Shown: positions 36,676 through 44,048 of the stretch, one piece after another
Position numbering within the stretch: the stretch's first letter is position 1
Layout of the letters: the number at the start of each line of letters is the position of its first letter
NCBI GenBank assembly: GCA_027448945.1
Contig: DAIDMQ010000017.1
Span: 1 to 44,048 of the forward strand
Origin: Gallionellaceae bacterium
GTDB taxonomy: Bacteria; Pseudomonadota; Gammaproteobacteria; Burkholderiales; Gallionellaceae
Reading direction: 5' to 3'
DNA length: 44,048 bases
Notes under the pieces: model-generated
Database searches by the model: none
Seen by the model: only the letters and a program-made list of their open reading frames with translations
Told to the model about the DNA's origin: nothing
Translations under genes and position numbers: made by a program

Positions 36676-37074
36676 TTACGCGACTACGCAGAGCAGCTCA
36701 CCACCAATACCATTGGCGCGCGCTTTGCGATCGGTCATCAAACCCTTGGACGTGGAAACAATAGCGATACCCAGGCCATTCATAACCTTAGGGATGTCAT
36801 TGGAACCCTTGTAAATACGCAGACCTGGACGGCTGATACGCTGGATCTTTTCGATCACCGGACGACCACTGTAGTATTTCAATCCTATTTCCAGATTGGC
36901 CTTACCACCTTCAGCCTTCACTACGCTATAACCATCAACATAGCCCTCGTCTTTCAACACTTCAGCTATAGCCACTTTCACCTTAGATGAAGGCATAGTA
37001 ACTGTTGCTTTTTCCGCCATCTGCGCATTGCGAATGCGAGTCAACATGTCGGAGATTGGATCACTCATACTCAT
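36676..37074 (-). CDS. rpsH: Ribosomal protein S8
   Basis: 132 residues from ATG 37074, which has GGAG six bases upstream; a second ATG two codons later is possible. Conserved: [14 protein letters not shown] and the end [23 protein letters not shown]8 binds the central domain of 16S rRNA and in E. coli represses the spc operon by binding its mRNA near rplE; whether it does so here is not visible. Confidence 0.98.
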   Translation of the reverse strand: MSMSDPISDMLTRIRNAQMAEKATVTMPSSKVKVAIAEVLKDEGYVDGYSVVKAEGGKANLEIGLKYYSGRPVIEKIQRISRPGLRIYKGSNDIPKVMNGLGIAIVSTSKGLMTDRKARANGIGGELLCVVA

Positions 37075-37083
37075 AAATTTCTC

Positions 37084-37389
37084 CTACCAACTTGCCTTAA
37101 CGATACCTGGAATCTCACCGCGCATAGCAAATTCGCGAACCTTAATACGACCCAAGCCAAACTTCCTGAAAGTACCGCGTGGGCGGCCAGTCAACGCACA
37201 ACGATTACGCAGACGCACCGGACTGGAATCGCGTGGAAGTGCTTGCAATTTAGCACGCGCCGCAGCACGCTCTTCATCGCTCAATTTGGAGTTTTCGATT
37301 ACAGCTTGCAAAGCTGCGCGCTTGGGCGCGAACTTCGCAACCATTTCACGACGCTTTTGCTCACGGTTGATCAATGCCATCTTAGCCAT
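37084..37389 (-). CDS. rpsN: Ribosomal protein S14
   Basis: 101 residues, the long form without zinc ligands: only one Cys ([12 protein letters not shown]) is present. The end is [16 protein letters not shown]14 belongs to the 30S head. The first codons MAKMAL allow two starts. It contrasts with S4 and L36 of the same cluster, which keep their zinc-binding cysteines. Confidence 0.98.
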   Translation of the reverse strand: MAKMALINREQKRREMVAKFAPKRAALQAVIENSKLSDEERAAARAKLQALPRDSSPVRLRNRCALTGRPRGTFRKFGLGRIKVREFAMRGEIPGIVKASW

Positions 37390-37399
37390 TAGTCTTCTC

Positions 37400-37939
37400 T
37401 CATTTCTTTAAAGGAAGTTTGAATGCCAACAACAAAGCTTTCGCTTCTTCGTCAGTTTTCGCGGTAGTCGTGATAGTGATATTCATACCACGCAAAGCAT
37501 CGATTTTTTCGTATTCGATTTCAGGAAAAATGATCTGCTCTTTCACGCCCATATTATAGTTACCACGGCCGTCAAAAGACTTGCCGGATATGCCACGGAA
37601 GTCACGAATACGAGGAATCGCAACAGAAATCAGGCGATCCAGGAATTCGTACATACGCTCTTTGCGCAATGTAACCTTGCAACCAACCGGATAGCCTTCG
37701 CGAATCTTAAAGCCAGCGATAGACTTCTTGGACAAGGTAATTACCGGCTTTTGACCCGCAATCTTCTGCATGTCACCAACCGCAAAATCCATAACCTTCT
37801 TGTCCGCAACAGCCTCACCAACACCCATGTTCAGTGTGATTTTTTCGATGCGAGGAACTTCCATCACAGACTTGTAACCAAACTGCTTCATCAGATCCTT
37901 AGAGACCTGATCTTTGTAAAACGCATGCAAACGTGCCAT
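37400..37939 (-). CDS. rplE: Ribosomal protein L5
   Basis: 179 residues from ATG 37939 ([17 protein letters not shown]), the standard length; the frame is open further to 37963 but that overlaps the end of rplX. Conserved: [28 protein letters not shown] and [20 protein letters not shown]5 binds 5S rRNA and contacts the P-site tRNA. Confidence 0.97.
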   Translation of the reverse strand: MARLHAFYKDQVSKDLMKQFGYKSVMEVPRIEKITLNMGVGEAVADKKVMDFAVGDMQKIAGQKPVITLSKKSIAGFKIREGYPVGCKVTLRKERMYEFLDRLISVAIPRIRDFRGISGKSFDGRGNYNMGVKEQIIFPEIEYEKIDALRGMNITITTTAKTDEEAKALLLAFKLPLKK

Positions 37940-37952
37940 GTTCCAATACCCC

Positions 37953-38267
37953 TTAAGCGTCAATTACTTCGCCGTTAGACTTGAACACGCGCACTTTGCG
38001 TCCATCTTCCAACGTTTTAATACCAACACGGTCAGCCTTCTTGGTTGCCGCGTTGAACACAGCCACATTAGAAATGTGGATAGGCATTTCCTTCTCAACT
38101 ATACCGCCAGTCATACCCTTAACAGGATTAGGCTTCTGATGCTTCTTTACTTTGTTGATACCGCCAACCAGCAAATATTCACCCAGCACGCGCAGCACAT
38201 TGCCGCGATTACCTTTGTCTTTACCTGCGATCACGATAACGTCATCGTTTTTCTTAATCTTACGCAT
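37953..38267 (-). CDS. rplX: Ribosomal protein L24
   Basis: 104 residues from ATG 38267 ([19 protein letters not shown]), chosen because AAGGGA lies just upstream; the open frame to 38324 runs into rplN. The KOW motif is [21 protein letters not shown]24 starts 50S assembly. 13 bases separate it from rplE. Confidence 0.97.
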   Translation of the reverse strand: MRKIKKNDDVIVIAGKDKGNRGNVLRVLGEYLLVGGINKVKKHQKPNPVKGMTGGIVEKEMPIHISNVAVFNAATKKADRVGIKTLEDGRKVRVFKSNGEVIDA

Positions 38268-38295
38268 GATTTCCCTTTGCCCGATTTCGAATCGC

Positions 38296-38664
38296 TTAAA
38301 GCACTTCAGGTGCCAACGAAACAATCTTCATAAACTTTTCGGTACGCAGCTCGCGAGTAACTGGTCCAAAAATACGTGTGCCGATAGGCTCAAGCTTAGC
38401 ATTCAACAACACCGCAGCATTACCATCGAACTTAACCAAGGAACCGTCGCTACGACGAACACCCTTAGCAGTGCGAACCACGACCGCGTTGTAAACTTCA
38501 CCCTTCTTAACACGACCACGAGGAGCAGCATCTTTGATGCTAACCTTGATCACATCGCCAACGGAAGCATAACGACGCTTAGAGCCGCCCAAAACCTTGA
38601 AGCACATTACTGAACGCGCACCGGTATTGTCGGCCACGTCTAAAACTGTTTGCATTTGTATCAT
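38296..38664 (-). CDS. rplN: Ribosomal protein L14
   Basis: 122 residues: [21 protein letters not shown] (in part), [35 protein letters not shown] and SLAPEVL. L14 sits at the subunit interface. It is the first gene after the internal promoter and structured leader at 38665-38797, and so the head of the spc section. Confidence 0.98.
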   Translation of the reverse strand: MIQMQTVLDVADNTGARSVMCFKVLGGSKRRYASVGDVIKVSIKDAAPRGRVKKGEVYNAVVVRTAKGVRRSDGSLVKFDGNAAVLLNAKLEPIGTRIFGPVTRELRTEKFMKIVSLAPEVL

Positions 38665-38797
38665 TATTTAATCTCCAACTTATTCCGCTCACAGCGGCCA
38701 GTTTTGGAACCCGTAGGGGTTAGGTCGCCGCGAGCGGCGATGAAACGAAGCCGCGCATTATATGCAAATCTAGGAAAGATGCAAGCAATACTTACAA
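38665..38797 (-). promoter_or_regulatory. Internal spc-section promoter and structured leader upstream of rplN
   Basis: On the minus strand TTGCAT (38784-38779), 16 bases, TATAAT (38762-38757). The predicted leader of about 85 bases contains GCCGCTCGCGGC and CCGCTGTGAGCGG, both able to form hairpins. This 133-base gap is the widest within the S10-spc-alpha gene run and falls where E. coli has its spc promoter. Confidence 0.65.
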
Positions 38798-39061
38798 TTA
38801 AATTGCAGCACCCTTTACCAACAGCTTTGCAACGCGCCAGCTCTTGGTTTTAGCCAATGGTCGGCACTCTTCGATAGTTACCTGATCGCCAGTATGGAAT
38901 TCGTTAGATTCGTCATGTGCGTGGTACTTCTTGGATACGCGAATGATCTTACCCAACAATGGGTGTTTCACTTTGCGTTCGACCAAAACAGTGACTGTTT
39001 TGTCCATTTTGTCGCTTACTACCATACCGTTCAAAGTACGCTTGAGTTTAGCTTCGCTCAT
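38798..39061 (-). CDS. rpsQ: Ribosomal protein S17
   Basis: 87 residues, OB fold: [41 protein letters not shown] and [14 protein letters not shown]17 is an early 30S binder. The start overlaps the rpmC stop by four bases (ATGA). It is the last gene of the S10 section. Confidence 0.98.
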   Translation of the reverse strand: MSEAKLKRTLNGMVVSDKMDKTVTVLVERKVKHPLLGKIIRVSKKYHAHDESNEFHTGDQVTIEECRPLAKTKSWRVAKLLVKGAAI

Positions 39062-39252
39062 TTCTGGGCTTCCTTCTGTGTCAATACCGTCTTGATGCGC
39101 GCAATCGTACGACGCACTTTGCGTATCTCGCTGGTATTTGTCATTTGTTGTGTCGCAACTTGCATACGCAGACCGAATTGAGCCTTAGTCAAGGACAACA
39201 ATTCTGTTTGCAATTCTTCTGCGGACTTAGCTTTAAGTTCAGTCGCTTTCAT
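39058..39252 (-). CDS. rpmC: Ribosomal protein L29
   Basis: 64 residues, all helical: [48 protein letters not shown]29 lies at the tunnel exit beside L23. It starts one base after the rplP stop codon and overlaps rpsQ by four bases. Confidence 0.97.
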   Translation of the reverse strand: MKATELKAKSAEELQTELLSLTKAQFGLRMQVATQQMTNTSEIRKVRRTIARIKTVLTQKEAQK

Positions 39253-39253
39253 A

Positions 39254-39670
39254 TTAAGTACCTACCTGTCTAACTACGAATGTTGTGGCCAATGGCAATT
39301 TAGCAGAAGCCAATTTGAACGCTTCACGCGCCAAAGTTTCATTAACGCCATCCATTTCGTACAGCATCTTGCCAGGCTGAATTTCAGCAACGTAGTACTC
39401 AGGATTACCCTTACCATTACCCATACGAACTTCCGCTGGCTTTTGTGAGATTGGCTTGTCCGGGAATATTCGAATCCAGATACGGCCACCACGTTTGATG
39501 TGGCGTGTCATTGCACGACGTGCAGCTTCAATCTGACGCGCTGTCAAACGACCACGCGCAACTGCCTTAAGACCGAACTCACCGAAACTTACCTGATTGC
39601 CGCGAGTTGCCAAGCCAGTATTGCGGCCCTTTTGCTCCTTGCGGTATTTTCTTCTAGCTGGCTGTAGCAT
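39254..39670 (-). CDS. rplP: Ribosomal protein L16
   Basis: 138 residues: [63 protein letters not shown] (in part). L16 helps to position the A-site tRNA. Its start overlaps the end of rpsC by 17 bases. Confidence 0.98.
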   Translation of the reverse strand: MLQPARRKYRKEQKGRNTGLATRGNQVSFGEFGLKAVARGRLTARQIEAARRAMTRHIKRGGRIWIRIFPDKPISQKPAEVRMGNGKGNPEYYVAEIQPGKMLYEMDGVNETLAREAFKLASAKLPLATTFVVRQVGT

Positions 39671-40361
39671 GTTTAGCTCCCGACTTTCTTACTTTTTTCT
39701 CTGGTTCAGCAGCCATTGGTGCGGCTACTTCCTGACCGATCTCGCCCTTGAATACCCAAACCTTGACACCGATGATGCCGTAGGTTGTCTTTGCCTCAGA
39801 AGTACCGTAGTCGATATCCGCACGCAATGTATGCAATGGCACACGACCTTCGCGGTACCACTCGGAACGAGCGATTTCGATACCGTTCAAACGACCGGCA
39901 CTCATGATCTTGATACCCTGAGCGCCAAGACGCATTGCATTTTGCATCGCACGCTTCATTGCACGACGGAACATGATGCGCTTTTCCAATTGTGCAGTGA
40001 TGCTGTCAGCAATCAATTGCGCATCGATCTCTGGCTTACGAACTTCTTCGATTGCCAAATCTACAGACTGCAAACCCATACGCTTACGCAATTCAGCGCG
40101 CAATACCTCAATGTCTTCGCCTTTTTTGCCGATCACCATGCCAGGACGCGCTGTGTAAATAGTTACTTTTGCGCTCTTGGCAGGGCGCTCGATAACAATC
40201 TTGGAGATGCCGGCAGATGCCAGCTTCTTCTTCAAATATGCGCGAATCTCAATGTCCTTCAACAATAAAGTTGAAAAGTCGTGGCTGTTAGCAAACCACT
40301 TGGAATCCCAGTTCTTGCGAACGCTCAACCGGAAACCGGTTGGATGAATTTTTTGTCCCAT
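39654..40361 (-). CDS. rpsC: Ribosomal protein S3
   Basis: 235 residues. Starts [20 protein letters not shown]. The KH domain holds [16 protein letters not shown] with the GKKG loop; the C-terminal domain has [16 protein letters not shown] and [20 protein letters not shown]3 lines the mRNA entry channel. The Lys/Ala-rich tail after about residue 210 varies between species. Confidence 0.98.
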   Translation of the reverse strand: MGQKIHPTGFRLSVRKNWDSKWFANSHDFSTLLLKDIEIRAYLKKKLASAGISKIVIERPAKSAKVTIYTARPGMVIGKKGEDIEVLRAELRKRMGLQSVDLAIEEVRKPEIDAQLIADSITAQLEKRIMFRRAMKRAMQNAMRLGAQGIKIMSAGRLNGIEIARSEWYREGRVPLHTLRADIDYGTSEAKTTYGIIGVKVWVFKGEIGQEVAAPMAAEPEKKVRKSGAKHATAS

Positions 40362-40370
40362 AATTTATCC

Positions 40371-40706
40371 TTAGTTCCCGACGTGAACAGTGATGTGGCA
40401 AGTTTGCTTTTCGATTTTATTGCCACGGCCTTTGGCACGGGCGATAAAACGCTTCAGAGAAGCAGCCTTGTCGACATAGATCACTTTGACCTTCAACTCA
40501 TCAATATCGGCGCCATCATTATGCTCGGCATTCGCAATAGCTGAATCCAGAGCTTTTTTGATGATGCCAGCACCCTTTTTAGGGCTGAAGTTCAGAATAT
40601 TCAGCGCTTGCGCAACTGGCAGACCGCGAATCTGATCAGCAACCAGACGGCCTTTCTGTGCGGAAAGATGAACGTTTTTTGCAACTGCAATAGTAGTAGT
40701 CATCAT
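40371..40706 (-). CDS. rplV: Ribosomal protein L22
   Basis: 111 residues: [40 protein letters not shown] and [18 protein letters not shown]; the last piece covers the loop that reaches into the exit tunnel. Two adjacent ATG codons make the exact start uncertain by one residue. It follows rpsS after six bases. Confidence 0.97.
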   Translation of the reverse strand: MMTTTIAVAKNVHLSAQKGRLVADQIRGLPVAQALNILNFSPKKGAGIIKKALDSAIANAEHNDGADIDELKVKVIYVDKAASLKRFIARAKGRGNKIEKQTCHITVHVGN

Positions 40707-40712
40707 GCCCCC

Positions 40713-40991
40713 TTATCTCTTAACTGCTTTTTTATCAGCAGCATGTCCTTTGAAGGTACGTGTTAGCGCGAATTCGCCCAACTTATGACCTACCATGTTC
40801 TCGGAAACAAAAACCGGAATATGTAACTTGCCGTTGTGTACTGCAATCGTCAGACCAACGAACTCAGGCAACACCGTAGAACGGCGAGACCATGTCTTCA
40901 CTGGGCGCTTGTCATTGGTTGCACGTACTGCTTCAATCTTCTTGATCAGATGCGCGTCAACGAATGGACCTTTTTTAATGGAACGTGCCAT
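40713..40991 (-). CDS. rpsS: Ribosomal protein S19
   Basis: 92 residues: [40 protein letters not shown] and [20 protein letters not shown], all near consensus. S19 lies in the 30S head close to S13. Confidence 0.98.
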   Translation of the reverse strand: MARSIKKGPFVDAHLIKKIEAVRATNDKRPVKTWSRRSTVLPEFVGLTIAVHNGKLHIPVFVSENMVGHKLGEFALTRTFKGHAADKKAVKR

Positions 40992-41004
40992 GTGTTCTTA
41001 CCCC

Positions 41005-41832
41005 TTAAACCTTAAAGCGACGACGCACGATCATGCTGTCTGTGCGTTTGTTGCGGCGTGTCCGGAAGCCTTTAGCTGGAACACCCCATGGACTCACTGG
41101 ATGACGACCAGCAGCTGTCTTACCCTCACCACCACCGTGTGGGTGATCTACTGGGTTCATGACCACACCGCGTACGGTAGGACGAACACCGCGCCAGCGC
41201 ATCGCACCAGCCTTACCAATAGAACGCAGACTATGCTCGGAGTTACCCACTTCGCCTAAAGTTGCCTTGCAGTCGATATGAACCTTGCGAATCTCACCAG
41301 AACGCAGACGCAACTGAGCGTAACTACCTTCACGTGCCAACAGTTGAACTGAAGTACCAGCAGAGCGAGCCAATTGCGCACCCTTACCAGGCAACATCTC
41401 AATGCAATGGATAGTTGAACCCACTGGGATGTTACGCAATGGCAAAGCATTACCAGGCTTAATGGGCGCCTCAGAACCACTCAACAGCGGAGAACCAGCA
41501 GATACACCCTTAGGTGCGATGATGTAACGACGCTCACCATCCGCATAGCACAAAAGTGCCAAATTAGCGCTACGATTTGGATCGTATTCCAAACGCTCAA
41601 CGGTAGCCGGAATGCCATCCTTGTTGCGCTTAAAGTCAACCAAGCGATAGTGCTGCTTGTGACCCCCACCCATATGACGGGTAGTGATATGACCATTATT
41701 ATTACGACCCGCAGTCTTGGTCTTCTTTTCCAGCAAAGCAGCTACTGGCTTACCTTTATGCAGCTCGGGGTTGACCACGCGCAATACACCGCGCTGGCCA
41801 GGAGTAGTTGGTTTTAATTTAATCAATGCCAT
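41005..41832 (-). CDS. rplB: Ribosomal protein L2
   Basis: 275 residues. Recognisable: [44 protein letters not shown] (in part) and the catalytic-centre loop [13 protein letters not shown] with the conserved histidine. L2 is essential for subunit joining and close to the peptidyl transferase centre. Confidence 0.98.
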   Translation of the reverse strand: MALIKLKPTTPGQRGVLRVVNPELHKGKPVAALLEKKTKTAGRNNNGHITTRHMGGGHKQHYRLVDFKRNKDGIPATVERLEYDPNRSANLALLCYADGERRYIIAPKGVSAGSPLLSGSEAPIKPGNALPLRNIPVGSTIHCIEMLPGKGAQLARSAGTSVQLLAREGSYAQLRLRSGEIRKVHIDCKATLGEVGNSEHSLRSIGKAGAMRWRGVRPTVRGVVMNPVDHPHGGGEGKTAAGRHPVSPWGVPAKGFRTRRNKRTDSMIVRRRFKV

Positions 41833-41837
41833 GATGA

Positions 41838-42155
41838 TTATCCTTGCTCGCTAGCAGCAAAATTGATTTCCTGTCCGGCAGCCAGACATACATAGGCTTT
41901 CTTCCAGTTATTGCGACGACCAACGAAACGACCAGTACGCTTGACCTTGCCCTTCACGTTGGTAACTTGAACGCTATTTACGTTGACTTTAAACATCATC
42001 TCAACGGCAGCCTTGATTTCTGGCTTGGTAGCATCTGTAGCAACACGGAAAACCACTTGTTCATTCTTTTCGGCAACGTAAGTTGCCTTTTCAGAGATTT
42101 GCGGAGCGACTAACACCTTCATCAAACGCTCTTGGCTGAATTGTTGAGTACTCAT
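41838..42155 (-). CDS. rplW: Ribosomal protein L23
   Basis: 105 residues: [40 protein letters not shown] and [13 protein letters not shown]23 at the tunnel exit is the docking site for trigger factor and SRP. It overlaps the rplD stop by four bases. Confidence 0.97.
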   Translation of the reverse strand: MSTQQFSQERLMKVLVAPQISEKATYVAEKNEQVVFRVATDATKPEIKAAVEMMFKVNVNSVQVTNVKGKVKRTGRFVGRRNNWKKAYVCLAAGQEINFAASEQG

Positions 42156-42778
42156 GCAAACATCTCCTCGATTTGAGCCACCGCGTTACGCGTAACGATG
42201 ACGTTAGAAAAACGAATCAAACTGACCGGGTCAGCTTGATTGGCTTCCAACACCAAAACATTAGGCAGATTACGCGAAGACAAATACAGATTTTCATCGA
42301 CACTGTCTGTGATAATCAACAGGCGGTTAGCCGCAAGGCCCATACCCTTGATCTTCTCAGCCAATTGCTTAGTCTTAGGAGAATCGACAGTCAGACTATC
42401 AACCACCATTAAGCGATCTTCACTAACCAACTTAGACAGAATCGCTGCGATACCCGCGCGATACATCTTACGGTTAACTTTTTGCGTGTAATTCTCTTCA
42501 CCCGTGTTAGGGAAAATCTTACCACCACCACGCCACAGAGGACTTGAAGCCATACCAGCACGCGCACGACCCGTACCTTTTTGAGCAAAAGGCTTCTTGG
42601 TTGACTTGGCGATCTCGCTACGGCCCTTCTGCTTGCTATTGCCAGAACGAGCATTAGCCATGTAAGCAGTGACCAACTGATGAACCAGATCCTGATTGTA
42701 TTCACGACCGAACAACTCATCGGAAGCCGAAACACTCGCAGTAGACTGACCCTTATCGTTAATAAGCTTAAGTTCCAT
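42152..42778 (-). CDS. rplD: Ribosomal protein L4
   Basis: 208 residues. The long loop into the exit tunnel includes [25 protein letters not shown] (in part). In E. coli L4 also represses the S10 operon through its leader RNA; a hairpin in the leader here (43861-43891) might be related but this is unproven. It overlaps rplC by one base (TAATG). Confidence 0.98.
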   Translation of the reverse strand: MELKLINDKGQSTASVSASDELFGREYNQDLVHQLVTAYMANARSGNSKQKGRSEIAKSTKKPFAQKGTGRARAGMASSPLWRGGGKIFPNTGEENYTQKVNRKMYRAGIAAILSKLVSEDRLMVVDSLTVDSPKTKQLAEKIKGMGLAANRLLIITDSVDENLYLSSRNLPNVLVLEANQADPVSLIRFSNVIVTRNAVAQIEEMFA

Positions 42779-43422
42779 TACACACCCACCTTTACTGCCG
42801 GACGCACGACTATACTGCTATTGATGCAACCAGGAACGGCACCCTTAACCAACAACAACTGACGCGCCACATCGACACGCACGATTTGAAGATTCTGAAC
42901 GGTACGCTGAACATCACCCAGATGACCAGTCATACGCTTACCAGGGAATACTCGACCCGGATCCTGCGCCATACCGATAGAACCCGGAACGTTATGCGAC
43001 TTGGAGTTACCATGAGAAGCACGACCAGACTTAAAGTGGTGACGCTTGATAGTACCTGCGTAACCCTTACCCTTGGTTGTACCCGTTACGTCTACCAATT
43101 GACCCTCTTTAAAGATCTCGACGCTCACGGTCAAGCCCGCTTGCAAACCAGCAAGCTGCTCTTCAGACACGATGAATTCTTTAAGTACACTACCAGCCTC
43201 AACACCCGCCTTAGCGTAATGCCCTGCAGCAGCTTTAGTGACACGACTAGCACGACGCACTCCATGTGCCAATTGCACAGCGGTGTAGCCGTCTGTATCC
43301 ACAGATTTAGTCTGAGAGATACGATTATTGGACACTTCCAGCACAGTTACCGGCAACGATGAACCGTCTTCAGTAAAAACGCGGGTCATGCCAATCTTGC
43401 GACCGACAAGTCCTAAGCTCAT
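42778..43422 (-). CDS. rplC: Ribosomal protein L3
   Basis: 214 residues: [34 protein letters not shown] and [23 protein letters not shown] (in part). L3 is an early 50S assembly protein near the peptidyl transferase centre. GAGGA precedes the ATG. Confidence 0.98.
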   Translation of the reverse strand: MSLGLVGRKIGMTRVFTEDGSSLPVTVLEVSNNRISQTKSVDTDGYTAVQLAHGVRRASRVTKAAAGHYAKAGVEAGSVLKEFIVSEEQLAGLQAGLTVSVEIFKEGQLVDVTGTTKGKGYAGTIKRHHFKSGRASHGNSKSHNVPGSIGMAQDPGRVFPGKRMTGHLGDVQRTVQNLQIVRVDVARQLLLVKGAVPGCINSSIVVRPAVKVGV

Positions 43423-43443
43423 TTTAATTTCCTCTTGTTAAGG

Positions 43444-43465
43444 GGCTAACTACAATTGGTTAGCC
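43444..43465 (-). other. Hairpin in the rpsJ-rplC gap
   Basis: GGCTAAC (43444-43450) pairs with GTTAGCC (43459-43465) around an eight-base loop, within a 76-base gap between rpsJ and rplC. No T-run follows on the minus strand, so full termination is unlikely; it may moderate transcription or protect the mRNA. Confidence 0.45.
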
Positions 43466-43498
43466 GATTATTTGCAACCACTACAAACCAACACTTCT

Positions 43499-43810
43499 TT
43501 ACTGCAATTTAATCTCTACATCCACACCAGCCGGCAGATCCAACTTCATCAGCGCATCAACCGTCTTATCGGTAGGATCAACGATATCCATCAAACGCAA
43601 ATGCGTACGGATTTCAAATTGATCACGCGATGTTTTATTCACGTGCGGCGAACGCAACACGTCGAAACGCTCGATTTTCGTAGGCAACGGCACAGGACCA
43701 TTTACCACAGCACCCGTGCGCTTCGCCGTATCAACGATTTGCGCAGCAGATTGATCAATCAAACGATAGTCAAACGCCTTCAGGCGAATGCGAATTTTTT
43801 GACTTTGCAT
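43499..43810 (-). CDS. rpsJ: Ribosomal protein S10 (NusE)
   Basis: 103 residues from ATG 43810 ([20 protein letters not shown]), the standard start; five further codons upstream are open. Also seen: [33 protein letters not shown] (in part). S10 is a 30S head protein and, as NusE, works with NusB in transcription antitermination. It is the first gene of the S10 section. Confidence 0.98.
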   Translation of the reverse strand: MQSQKIRIRLKAFDYRLIDQSAAQIVDTAKRTGAVVNGPVPLPTKIERFDVLRSPHVNKTSRDQFEIRTHLRLMDIVDPTDKTVDALMKLDLPAGVDVEIKLQ

Positions 43811-43860
43811 ATTTTTCTCTTGCATTTATGCGGCAGAGCCGCTGGTTTAAAGAACGAAAT

Positions 43861-43891
43861 CGCGTGGTCTGACTAGTGGCCAGACCACGCG
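43861..43891 (-). promoter_or_regulatory. Leader hairpin upstream of rpsJ
   Basis: A perfect ten-base-pair stem CGCGTGGTCT (43861-43870) / AGACCACGCG (43882-43891) with an eleven-base loop, between tuf and rpsJ. No proper T-run follows, so it may act as an attenuator-like or mRNA-processing element rather than the tuf terminator. Confidence 0.55.
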
Positions 43892-43900
43892 AGGGCGCGC

Positions 43901-43929
43901 ATTGTATCTTTACTCGATGATTTTTGCAA
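43901..43929 (-). promoter_or_regulatory. S10-section promoter in the tail of tuf
   Basis: On the minus strand TTGCAA (43929-43924), 17 bases, TACAAT (43906-43901). The -35 box lies in the last codons of tuf and the -10 box just after its stop codon. The leader to rpsJ would be about 85 bases and contains the hairpin at 43861-43891. Confidence 0.6.
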
Positions 43930-44048
43930 CAACACCGGCACCGACAGTACGACCGCCTTCACGAATCGCAAAACGCAGACCTTCTTCCATCGCAATCGGG
44001 TTGATCAGATTCACAGTAATGCTGACGTTATCGCCTGGCATAACCATT
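43910..44048 (-). CDS. tuf: Elongation factor Tu, C-terminal end (partial)
   Basis: The last 45 codons of EF-Tu before TAA at 43910: [20 protein letters not shown], then the family end [20 protein letters not shown]. This is the end of domain 3. The rest lies beyond the right window edge. EF-Tu brings aminoacyl-tRNA to the ribosome. A tuf copy directly before rpsJ is the standard str-S10 junction. Confidence 0.97.
   Translation of the reverse strand, partial: MVMPGDNVSITVNLINPIAMEEGLRFAIREGGRTVGAGVVAKIIE

Overview
The window looks like a chromosome segment of a betaproteobacterium. The ribosomal gene order is tuf-S10-spc-alpha with infA between secY and rpmJ, ssb and a YajR-type transporter lie next to uvrA, an Anbu proteasome-like operon is present, and a bipartite energy-taxis receptor sits near a very large CheB/CheR/PAS/GGDEF/EAL protein. 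Base composition is moderate. A Nitrosomonadales/Gallionellaceae-type host would fit, but that is an inference from gene content, not a database match.

Layout. (1) 1-2720 is a mosaic accessory region. The end of a large RTX calcium-binding protein gene is broken by a REP-associated tyrosine transposase flanked by imperfect inverted repeats and by BrnT/BrnA toxin-antitoxin pieces. The RTX nonapeptide register resumes exactly at about 2015, so the gene was interrupted rather than ended. (2) 2852-5346 holds an RsmB/NOP-type RNA methyltransferase and an acyl desaturase with an unusual C-terminal extension. (3) 5412-13333, minus strand, is an Anbu operon read in the order dioxygenase-like protein (HPPD/VOC fold), transglutaminase+DUF2126, circularly permuted ATP-grasp, alpha-E, Anbu peptidase. 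Related operons are predicted to make and break a peptide-like compound. The dioxygenase-like first gene, two bases from the transglutaminase gene, is the most interesting candidate addition. (4) 13601-15629 is a PAS sensor plus membrane chemoreceptor pair (CetB/CetA-like) behind a sequence that closely fits a sigma-28 promoter, so it probably belongs to the flagellar regulon. (5) 15779-22840 has a Gfo/Idh/MocA oxidoreductase, a LuxR-type response regulator and the 1575-residue multidomain signalling protein. (6) 22972-29900 has ssb, yajR-like, an Hsp20 gene with a near-perfect sigma-32 promoter, uvrA, arfB and cysK. (7) 29979-44048, minus strand, is the ribosomal protein cluster from the 3' end of tuf through rplQ, ending at a strong hairpin terminator.

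Within the ribosomal cluster I see three likely promoters: in the tail of tuf (S10 operon), between rpsQ and rplN (spc section, with a structured leader), and between rpmJ and rpsM (alpha section). Hairpin terminators separate most convergent gene pairs.

The recognisable housekeeping genes are intact. The less ordinary material is the RTX/REP/BrnTA mosaic including an in-frame BrnT-BrnA fusion, the dioxygenase-like head of the Anbu operon, the desaturase extension, and the signalling genes. All functional assignments come from reading motifs by eye; no searches were run.
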